From the NCBI GenBank assembly GCA_028818385.1, contig JAPPNY010000150.1, positions 1 to 21,039 on the forward strand: DNA of 21,039 nucleotides, in the 5' to 3' direction. Each line of letters starts with the position of its first letter. Position 1 is the stretch's first letter. Shown here one piece after another: positions 15,258 through 21,039 of the stretch. The position numbers were made by a program, and so were the translations under genes. The notes under the pieces are model-generated. The model did not search any database. It was not told the DNA's origin and saw nothing but the letters and a program-made list of their open reading frames with translations. The DNA is from Spirochaetaceae bacterium. Its GTDB lineage: Bacteria; Spirochaetota; Spirochaetia; SZUA-6; Bin103.

Positions 15258-16435
15258 CACACCACCTCCAGCGCTTCCGACTCGATCCGCTCCCAATCGG
15301 GCTCCGGCACCGGCAGGTCGCCGCACTGGATGCGCATGTGCCCGTCGTCGATCACCTTGATGCCCTGGAACGTGAGGGTCGCCGGGTCCTGCGGCGGCGG
15401 CAGCGGCCCCTCCGAGCCGTACTCGTAGAGCGGGTCGTTGTGGATGGCCAGCACCACGTGCGAGTTGCCGCCGTGCACGTCCAGGCCGAAGGTCTCGGCG
15501 AGCTGCGCCAGCTTCATCTGGCCGGTCAGCCCGATGGCTCGTTGGCGGACGATGTCCGTGGCCTGCATGGCGATGAATGGCGACGCGTTGAACGGCTGCC
15601 CGGCCAGCGACCCGATCCACTCCATGGCCATCACCGGCAGGTCCAGCGCCGCGCACAGCTTCTTCAGGCCCATCAGGTCGAAGTCCTGCAGCGGCTCCTC
15701 GATCCAGGCGTAGCCCAGGCGCTCCATCTCCCGGCCGATCCTGATCGCCTCGTCACAGGTGTAGTGCTCGACCGCGTCGTGGATGAGGATGAAGTCGTCT
15801 CCCATCGCCTCCCGCAGCGCCCGGAACAGCTCGGTGTTGCCGGCGACACCGCGGTAGGAGTGGTCCTTGCCGCCCTTGAAGCCCTGCTCGCGCGCCTTCA
15901 TCGCATCGGCGACGTAGTCGTCGACGGTCCTGCCGCCGATGTTGCGGTAGGCCGGGATCGAGTCGCGCGCGCCGCCGAGCAGGCGGTAGAGCGGCAGGCG
16001 CGCATGGCGGCTGGCAAGGTCCCAGAGCATCTCGTCGACGGCCTGGATCAGGCCGCGGCCGGTGTACATGAACCGCTGCGTGTACCAGAGGCGCTGCCAG
16101 ACGCGCTCGCGGTCGAAGGCGTCCATGCCGATGAGCAGGTGGGCGATCTTCACCTGGAACTCCCTCGCCTGCCATGCCAGCTCGCTCGCGCTGAATCCGC
16201 TGGCGTAGGTCGCGTGCGCGTCCAGGTCGCCGTCGGTGACCAGGCGCAGAATCAGGTCGTAGGCAGGCGCCTGCTCACGGTATTCCGGGATTTCGGCGTC
16301 GGAGCCGATCCCCTCGCCGTGGGTGAACAGGCCGGAGAGGCCCGGCGGCACCAGCTCCATGCCGCCGCGGCCGACCGCGGCCCGTTCCCGCTCGCCTGCG
16401 GCGACGACGTAGAGCTTGACTTCCTTGATCAACAA
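15257..16435 (-). CDS. Enolase-superfamily (mandelate racemase group) dehydratase-like enzyme
   Basis: 392 residues if started at TTG 16435. The active site looks complete: lysines K187 and K190 (GFKGGKD), metal ligands D220 (LIHDAVE), E246 (WIEEP) and E272 (AMEWIG), D294 (QATDIV) and H321 (DVHGGNSHV). The HGGN-HV motif is reminiscent of sugar-acid dehydratases such as L-rhamnonate dehydratase, but the substrate is not certain. The start is unusual. AGGAGG lies 8 nt before TTG 16435, and family members begin at about IKEVKLYVV, whereas the GTG at 16459 lies upstream of that site. It is the first gene of a leftward pair with the degenerate paralogue and is divergent from the aldo/keto reductase gene, with 145 nt between. 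Confidence 0.87.
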   Translation of the reverse strand: MLIKEVKLYVVAAGERERAAVGRGGMELVPPGLSGLFTHGEGIGSDAEIPEYREQAPAYDLILRLVTDGDLDAHATYASGFSASELAWQAREFQVKIAHLLIGMDAFDRERVWQRLWYTQRFMYTGRGLIQAVDEMLWDLASRHARLPLYRLLGGARDSIPAYRNIGGRTVDDYVADAMKAREQGFKGGKDHSYRGVAGNTELFRALREAMGDDFILIHDAVEHYTCDEAIRIGREMERLGYAWIEEPLQDFDLMGLKKLCAALDLPVMAMEWIGSLAGQPFNASPFIAMQATDIVRQRAIGLTGQMKLAQLAETFGLDVHGGNSHVVLAIHNDPLYEYGSEGPLPPPQDPATLTFQGIKVIDDGHMRIQCGDLPVPEPDWERIESEALEVV

Positions 16436-16568
16436 CGAGGCGCCCTCCTCGCCGCTCACCGTGCTTGGGGGAGGGCCGCGTGTCAAAGCGCGCAGGCGCG
16501 GCCGGAGTAGCGTCTCGCCGGGACGCGACCGAGGCCGCAGGCCCGTTCCGCCGCGCCACCCGTGCGGG

Positions 16569-16574
16569 TATGCT
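16569..16574 (+). promoter_or_regulatory. TATGCT -10-like box before the aldo/keto reductase gene
   Basis: TATGCT ends 6 nt before the ATG at 16581, and no Shine-Dalgarno sequence is present. This is the same leaderless arrangement as at 802, 4034, 7145 and 8697. Confidence 0.35.
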
Positions 16575-16580
16575 CCGCGC

Positions 16581-17534
16581 ATGCACGCGATCGAATACGA
16601 ACGCCGCCGGCTGGGAAAGACCGGCCTGCAGGTGCCGGTGCTCGGCATCGGCGGCGCACAGCTCGGCCGCCGCGGCGGCACGCACGACGAGCACCTGGGC
16701 GTGGACACGGTGCTGGCCGCGCTGGAGGCCGGCATCGACCTGATCGACACCTCGGCGTCCTACATCGGCGGCGAGAGCGAGCGCTACATCGGCATTGCCC
16801 TGCAGGAGTGGTACCGCCGCGGCCACCGGCGCGAGGACCTGATCATCGAGAGCAAGGCCGGCTCGCGCCAGCGGCCGCACGACTATTCCTACGACGCGAT
16901 CATGTCCAGCACCGAGCTGAGCCTGCGCGCCCTGCAGACCGACTACCTGGACGTCATGCTCGTGCACGACCCGGAGGAGATCGAGCCGGTGCTCGCGCCG
17001 CACGCGGCCCGCGACGCGCTGCTGGACCTCAAGCGGCAGGGCGTCATCCAGCACCTCGGGCTGGGCTGCCGCCCGCACGCGCACCACCAGGCCTGCATCG
17101 CCACCGGCGACTTCGAGGTGTCGCTGACCTTCCGCGACCACAACCTGATCGAGCGCTCGGCGCTGGCCGGCGTGGTGGAGCCGGCGGTGGCGGCCGACGT
17201 GGGCCTGTTCAACGCCTCGATCATGCTGAGCGGCCTGCTCGGCGGCGACGACCCGGTCCGGGTGGCGGCGAGCGCTGCCGGCGTGGCGCCGGACCAGGTG
17301 GAGATGACCGAGGAGTTGCGCCGTGCCAGGCGGATGCACGACTGGTGCACGGCTCGCGGCCTGGATCTGCACGTCGTCAACCTGCACTACTGCCTGCGCG
17401 AGACGCGCTTCGCGTCGGTCCTGCTGGGTTTCTCGACGCCGGACCGCGTCGCGCAGAACATCGCGGCCTACCAGCAAGAGGTCGATCCGGCGGTCTGGGA
17501 AGAGCTGGACCGGGACTTCCCGGACTTCGCGTGA
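16581..17534 (+). CDS. Aldo/keto reductase (sugar dehydrogenase-like)
   Basis: A 317-residue NAD(P)-dependent oxidoreductase with the complete AKR tetrad: D56 and Y61 (DTSASYIGG), K92 (IIESKAG) and H129 (MLVHDPEEIEP). The N-terminal RRLGKTGLQVPVLGIGG and the GESERYIG helix are typical of the branch that contains L-galactose and D-threo-aldose dehydrogenases. It probably oxidises a free aldose to its lactone or reduces a carbonyl; the substrate is unknown. The ATG at 16581 gives the family N-terminus, while the longer open frame upstream is not homologous. It is followed at 16 nt by a Gfo/Idh/MocA gene and is divergent from the enolase-superfamily pair. Confidence 0.9.
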   Translation: MHAIEYERRRLGKTGLQVPVLGIGGAQLGRRGGTHDEHLGVDTVLAALEAGIDLIDTSASYIGGESERYIGIALQEWYRRGHRREDLIIESKAGSRQRPHDYSYDAIMSSTELSLRALQTDYLDVMLVHDPEEIEPVLAPHAARDALLDLKRQGVIQHLGLGCRPHAHHQACIATGDFEVSLTFRDHNLIERSALAGVVEPAVAADVGLFNASIMLSGLLGGDDPVRVAASAAGVAPDQVEMTEELRRARRMHDWCTARGLDLHVVNLHYCLRETRFASVLLGFSTPDRVAQNIAAYQQEVDPAVWEELDRDFPDFA

Positions 17535-17550
17535 GGAGGGTACGTCCGAG

Positions 17551-18648
17551 ATGAAGCGAGAAAAGCTGCGGGTCGCCGTGGTCGGCGGGTGCGGCGACTG
17601 GGGCCGCCGCTACACGTACGCCTACTCCCGCCACCCGGAGGCGGAACTGATCGCCCTGGTCGACACCGCCCGCGCGCGCCGCGCGCGGTTCGCCGAGCAC
17701 TTCGGGATCCCCCGCCAGTTCGACACGGTCGAGGAGCTGCTGGCGTGGCAGGTGCCGGACGTGGTCGCCAACATCCTGCCGGTGAGCGCCGCCCGCGATG
17801 CCGTGATCGCGTGCGCGGAGGCGGGCGTCAGGGGGATCTCCTGCGAGAAGCCGATCGCCGCGAAGCTGGCCGACGCCGATGCCATGATCGCCGCCTGCGA
17901 GGAGCGCGGCGCGGCGTTCGCGTGCGGCACCGCGTGGTGGGAGGTCCACCAGGTGACCCGGATCGGCGAGTGGGTGCGCGACGGCGCCATCGGCCGGCTC
18001 ACCGGGGCGGCGATCGACGGCTTCCTGGCGGAGGGCGACCAGGTGTCCGGCCTGGGCTGCGTGATCCTCAACTTCCTACGCTTCGCCACCGGCGACGAGG
18101 TGGCCTGGGCGGAAGGCTGGACGGTGCCCGAGGAGGCGGCTGCCAGCGACGACGACTGCGCCGCGTACGGGACGCTGGGCATGACCGGCGGCTACGAGTG
18201 CATTGCGGCGCGAGAGGTGCCGGCGGAGGGCGCCCACAGGGTGGCGCTGTTCGGAGAGGACGGCGCCGTGTACCTGGCCGGTGGCGACGGCACGGTGCTG
18301 ATCAAGGGCACGGGGACCAGCGCGCGCCCGGTACGGCCCGAGTTCCTGGACGAGCCGACCGACGACGAGCGGCTCGGGGGGAAGTTCCTGGGCGTCGTTG
18401 ACAGCTTGATGAACGCCGTGCGCGAGGGCCGCCCCGCCCCGTGCAGCGGCCACGACTACCGGCAGGTGCTCGAGATCGCTGCCGCCATCAAGCTGTCGGC
18501 GCGCGAGGGACACCGCCGGGTGGCGTTGCCGCTCGCCGACCGGTCCGCAACCGTGCTGCCGATGCCCTACCGCTGGCACGGCGGCGACGTCACCGGCTGG
18601 GAGGTGATCAACCGCGGCGAGCCCACTCCCATTCACCCGGCCGACTGA
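17551..18648 (+). CDS. Gfo/Idh/MocA-family oxidoreductase
   Basis: A 365-residue dehydrogenase. The Rossmann motif is VVGGCGDWGRR (10-20), and the catalytic lysine is K100 in CEKP. A C-terminal alpha/beta domain ends with the conserved NAVREGRPAPCSGHDYRQVLE helix region near residues 290-310. Members oxidise or reduce sugars, inositols and their derivatives using NAD(P). The gene has a GGAGG-type site in the 16-nt gap behind the aldo/keto reductase gene and surely belongs to the same transcript. Together the two may take an aldose through successive oxidations, feeding the dehydratase-like proteins encoded divergently; this pathway is an inference from neighbourhood only. Confidence 0.9.
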   Translation: MKREKLRVAVVGGCGDWGRRYTYAYSRHPEAELIALVDTARARRARFAEHFGIPRQFDTVEELLAWQVPDVVANILPVSAARDAVIACAEAGVRGISCEKPIAAKLADADAMIAACEERGAAFACGTAWWEVHQVTRIGEWVRDGAIGRLTGAAIDGFLAEGDQVSGLGCVILNFLRFATGDEVAWAEGWTVPEEAAASDDDCAAYGTLGMTGGYECIAAREVPAEGAHRVALFGEDGAVYLAGGDGTVLIKGTGTSARPVRPEFLDEPTDDERLGGKFLGVVDSLMNAVREGRPAPCSGHDYRQVLEIAAAIKLSAREGHRRVALPLADRSATVLPMPYRWHGGDVTGWEVINRGEPTPIHPAD

Positions 18649-18661
18649 CTCAGGCCCCCGT

Positions 18662-19096
18662 CTACGCAGGCGCCTGGAGGACCACAGGGCGCGACCGAGG
18701 GTAGGAGGCGATGGCGCGGTCGAACGTCACCATCGTCAGCCCGGCGGACGCAGCGAACGCCACCAGATAGGCATCGGTCCATACCTTTGGCGAGTAGGTC
18801 CGGGACGAGGCGTACTCGCGCCACAGCCGCTCCAGTCCCGCCGCTTCGGCCACGAATCCCGTCCGTTCGTCACCGCTCAAGGCGTCGTAGCACGACCATG
18901 CATCCCGCAGCGTGAGCGCTTCAGCGCCGAAGACGCTGGGATTGCTCGCGAGCCGGAGAAACCCCTGCTGGGTGACGCGGCACCACAGGGCGGTGCGGAC
19001 GCCGACGGTGTCGAACCACGTCCTCGCCGTCCCATGGTGCGCATGGACCTCGAAGGCCAGTGCCAGCCAGACGTTAACGTCCGGCAGCACGCGCAT
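18662..19096 (-). CDS. vapC: PIN-domain toxin (VapC family)
   Basis: A 144-residue PIN protein. The acidic centre is visible as D6 (LPDVNVWLAL), D108 (WTDAYLVAFA) and D126 (TFDRAI). The TQQGFLRLASNP block (43-54) is typical of the VapC branch that cleaves structured RNA. The ATG at 19096 was chosen because the PIN strand starts there; the open frame upstream runs inside the antitoxin gene. The start overlaps the antitoxin's 3' end by 23 bp, the usual antitoxin-first order. The stop lies 13 nt from the end of the convergent Gfo/Idh/MocA gene. Confidence 0.9.
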   Translation of the reverse strand: MRVLPDVNVWLALAFEVHAHHGTARTWFDTVGVRTALWCRVTQQGFLRLASNPSVFGAEALTLRDAWSCYDALSGDERTGFVAEAAGLERLWREYASSRTYSPKVWTDAYLVAFAASAGLTMVTFDRAIASYPRSRPVVLQAPA

Positions 19097-19328
19097 CCTC
19101 CTCGGCCAGGGCGCGCGCAAGCGAGTCTTCCGTAATCCGCAGGGAGCCGGGAGTCTTCGAAGGCACCAGCGGCAGGGACACCCGGTGCCCCGCACCGCCC
19201 AAGGCACTGTGGGTGAGATGTTGTTCCAGCGCCTCGGTCACGTAGGCCCGCAGGCTCTTGCCGTCGAGCGATGCCGCCGCTTTCGCGCGGCGCAGCAGCG
19301 GATCGGGGATGTCGATAGTCGTTCTCAT
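19074..19328 (-). CDS. vapB: RHH antitoxin (VapB type)
   Basis: An 84-residue protein. The N-terminus MRTTIDIPDPLLRRAKAAA is a ribbon-helix-helix DNA-binding pattern, followed by a SLRAYVTEALEQHL helix and a disordered Pro/Ser stretch. The C-terminal SLARALAEEDARAAG segment probably wraps the toxin. Such proteins bind VapC and repress the operon. The ATG at 19328 gives the normal family start. The ATG at 19364 would place the palindromic operator inside the gene and is rejected. No Shine-Dalgarno sequence precedes the start. Confidence 0.85.
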   Translation of the reverse strand: MRTTIDIPDPLLRRAKAAASLDGKSLRAYVTEALEQHLTHSALGGAGHRVSLPLVPSKTPGSLRITEDSLARALAEEDARAAGR

Positions 19329-19331
19329 CAA

Positions 19332-19356
19332 AGGCATATTTGTGTAAAATGTGCCT
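19332..19356. promoter_or_regulatory. Palindromic candidate operator of the vapBC operon
   Basis: AGGCATATTT-GTGTA-AAATGTGCCT has 10-bp arms with one mismatch and a 5-bp centre. It ends 3 nt before the vapB start on the minus strand and is AT-rich in a GC-rich setting. RHH antitoxins usually bind such sites. Confidence 0.6.
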
Positions 19357-19416
19357 CCCGTCAACCGGTATCCGTAGTGCTGATCGGTACGTCCGGGCTT
19401 CGACGTCGGGGCCGGC

Positions 19417-20043
19417 TTACTCGCTGACCAGGTGGACCATGCCCTGGAACTCCAGGATCGTGGTGCCGCCGTCTTCTCGGGCGAGCTCGATGCGGGAGTG
19501 GCCCTGCGCCGACGAGCGGCCCGGCTGGACCACGCCGTCGGCGAAGCAGCCGACCACCTCTCCCAGGAACAGGTCGTGCGATCCCAGGCTGACCACCTCG
19601 CGCACCTTGCACTCGAAGTTGATCGGGCACTCGGCGATGTGCGGGGACTTGATGCGCTTGCCCGGCAGCGGCGTCAGGCCCGTCTCCTTGAACTTGTCGA
19701 CGACGGCGTCCTTGGCGCGCGACAGCCGGCCGCAGGCGGCCACGGCCTCGCGCAGCCGGTCCGTGGGGACGTTCAGCGCGAAGTCGCGGGCACGCCGCAG
19801 CAACTCGTGCGTCCCGCGTTTGAAGTAGTCGCCGGTGATCTCCTGCACGCTCACCGCCACCCCCAGGTAGAACGGCAGCCGGTTGAGCCATCCCCACCCA
19901 ACCGACGGCATGATGTTGGGGATGCCGGTCTCCTCGTCCAGGACGCTGATCAGCGCCGGGGTGACCGGCAGGAAGCCGGGTGTGTCGAACTCCTGGCCCC
20001 GCGGCGGGACGGAGCGATCGTGAGGTGTGTAGACTTTCGCCAT
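19417..20043 (-). CDS. Flavin reductase-like (FMN-binding split barrel) protein
   Basis: A 208-residue protein resembling the flavin reductase / DIM6-NTAB family. Recognisable pieces are the early PVTPALISVLDEETG strand pair, the NRLPFYLGVAVS segment, FALNVPTD, the central IAECPINFECKV strand (typical ECP-NFEC element), the LGSHDLFLGEVV strand-turn-strand, and a short C-terminal barrel strand. Such proteins bind FMN and either reduce free flavin for a partner oxygenase or use it directly; no partner oxygenase is adjacent. The ATG at 20043 begins the family-like part. It lacks a clear ribosome-binding site and a TANNNT box. The open frame upstream overlaps the divergent gene and looks random. 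The 60 nt (19357-19416) between it and the vapBC operator hold nothing recognisable. Confidence 0.8.
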   Translation of the reverse strand: MAKVYTPHDRSVPPRGQEFDTPGFLPVTPALISVLDEETGIPNIMPSVGWGWLNRLPFYLGVAVSVQEITGDYFKRGTHELLRRARDFALNVPTDRLREAVAACGRLSRAKDAVVDKFKETGLTPLPGKRIKSPHIAECPINFECKVREVVSLGSHDLFLGEVVGCFADGVVQPGRSSAQGHSRIELAREDGGTTILEFQGMVHLVSE

Positions 20044-20116
20044 CGGGCGGTGACGATGGCGAAGCCGGTCCGGGTCGTCAACGACGCGGCCGCATCCCCG
20101 ACGTGGAGAGGAATCG

Positions 20117-20992
20117 ATGACGAGTGAGGGCGTGCGCAACATCGGCGCCGACAGACAGCTCTTCGTCGATGCTTTCTGGATCTCCTCCGCGACCGGAGTT
20201 TCCCGCAAGCTGCACGCTCCGCGGAAGCGCGAGACCGTCCTGGAACGGGACAGGCCGTGGGAGCACGACCACGTCTCCTACATGGCCACCATGCAGGACG
20301 GCGACAAGCTCCGGGCGTACTACCGCTGCGGAAGGATCTCGACGACGGAAGCGGTGACGGAGATCACGGCGTACCAGGAGAGCGCCGACGGCATCCACTG
20401 GCACAAGCCCAACCTCGGCATCCTGGAGTACGAAGGTTCCCGCGACAACAACATGGCCCCGTTCAGGGACGACAATCCGGGCGTTCCCGCCGACGAACGG
20501 TACAAGGCCGTGGTCCGTACCAGGGACCTGTGGGCCCTGGCCTCCGCTGACGGACTGCGCTGGCGGTTGCTGCAGAAGGACCCGATCTCCACCGCCCGCC
20601 CCTTCGATTCCTTCAACGTCTCGTTCTGGGACCCCTGGCGCGAAGAGTACGTCGCCTATACGCGCGGCAAGGCCGGCACGGAGGGCAGCTTCGTCGGCCC
20701 GACCGGAGGCACGGGCGGCGTGCGCTGGATCAGGAGAACGACGTCGAAGGACTTCCGAGACTGGAGTCCTCCGGAGGACATCGATACCGGGGACACGCCG
20801 TTCGAGCACCTGTACACCAACTCATGTGTGGCCTACCGGCGCGCACCGGGGACGTACCTCATGTTCCCTTCCAGATTCGTCCCGGAGCGGGAGCCCACGC
20901 CGGGCTGGCACGGAGGACCGGGCGTGAGTGACATCGTGTTCATGTCCAGCCGCGACGGCATCCGCTTCGACCGCAGCTTCATGGAAGCGTAA
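20117..20992 (+). CDS. Five-bladed-propeller glycosidase-like protein (GH32/43-like), short at the C-terminus
   Basis: 291 residues. The pattern is that of a family of sialidase- or GH32/43-like proteins often found in uncultured bacteria: QLFVDAFWI at the start, RPWEHDHVSYMATMQDGD, SADGIHWHKPNLGI, FDSFNVSFWDPWREEY, TTSKDFRDW, FEHLYTNSC, then GVSDIVFMSSRDGIRFDRSF. Related proteins, as far as I recall, run well past this last motif (about 450-500 residues), but here a TAA follows at 20990-20992. The C-terminal part appears lost or lies beyond a frameshift; the window ends 47 nt later. Substrate unknown. GAGAGG lies 5 nt before the ATG. It reads divergently from the flavin-reductase-like gene, with 73 nt between. 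Confidence 0.7.
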   Translation: MTSEGVRNIGADRQLFVDAFWISSATGVSRKLHAPRKRETVLERDRPWEHDHVSYMATMQDGDKLRAYYRCGRISTTEAVTEITAYQESADGIHWHKPNLGILEYEGSRDNNMAPFRDDNPGVPADERYKAVVRTRDLWALASADGLRWRLLQKDPISTARPFDSFNVSFWDPWREEYVAYTRGKAGTEGSFVGPTGGTGGVRWIRRTTSKDFRDWSPPEDIDTGDTPFEHLYTNSCVAYRRAPGTYLMFPSRFVPEREPTPGWHGGPGVSDIVFMSSRDGIRFDRSFMEA

Positions 20993-21039
20993 CTGTTCAG
21001 GCGTAGGGTAGGTTCGTTCGACAGATTTCGGCAACCGGT

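Noticed and set aside
14502..16510. Plus-strand open frames opposite the enolase-superfamily pair.
   Set aside because: Arg/Asp/Val-rich shadow sequences; the minus frames show enolase-superfamily architecture throughout.
20055..20126. A 23-codon plus-strand frame (ATG at 20055) in front of the glycosidase-like gene.
   Set aside because: No ribosome-binding site and no recognisable pattern; not supported as a leader peptide.

Overview
This is a gene-dense, high-GC bacterial window with about twenty protein genes on both strands. I see no rRNA, tRNA, CRISPR array, insertion sequence or phage gene. The content (phytanoyl-CoA dioxygenase family proteins, three enolase-superfamily proteins, a CehA/McbA-type metallohydrolase, an aldo/keto reductase with a Gfo/Idh/MocA dehydrogenase, and many small toxin-antitoxin genes) resembles genomes of uncultured, often sponge-associated or marine, heterotrophic bacteria. 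I cannot name the phylum from sequence alone. The only housekeeping gene is tyrS.

Layout: 1-792 is a PIN-domain toxin (5' end outside the window) overlapping an RHH/UPF0175-type antitoxin. 802-1962 is a mandelate-racemase-group enzyme. On the minus strand, 1972-4630 holds tyrS, a complete PhyH dioxygenase that overlaps the probable start of tyrS, and a second PhyH gene without its N-terminus. At 4639-4803 (+) lies the C-terminal remnant of yet another PhyH gene, so two broken PhyH genes meet head to tail at about 4645-4660. 4835-7145 (-) carries a dienelactone-hydrolase-family protein, a proline iminopeptidase and a GNAT acetyltransferase. A DUF6817-like protein reads divergently from the GNAT gene. 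7843-8576 (-) is a HEPN/MNT toxin-antitoxin pair. 8697-11252 (+) is a large metallohydrolase with a histidine-rich tail. 11279-14006 (-) holds a polysaccharide deacetylase and a secreted protein of 14 tandem beta-propeller repeats.

14151-18648 looks like a divergent catabolic locus. Leftward, an intact enolase-superfamily enzyme overlaps the start of a paralogue that has lost two of its three metal ligands. Rightward, an aldo/keto reductase and a Gfo/Idh/MocA oxidoreductase form a pair. Together they suggest oxidation and dehydration of a sugar or sugar acid; the substrate is unknown. 18662-19328 (-) is a VapBC-type pair with a clear palindromic candidate operator. The window closes with a flavin-reductase-fold protein and a short five-bladed-propeller glycosidase-like protein that stops early compared with its relatives.

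Two genome-level features stand out. Five genes without a Shine-Dalgarno sequence carry a TANNNT box only 5-8 nt before their ATG, as expected for leaderless mRNAs, whereas several other genes have strong GGAGG-type sites. The enzyme/pseudoenzyme enolase pair is the best candidate for an undescribed system.
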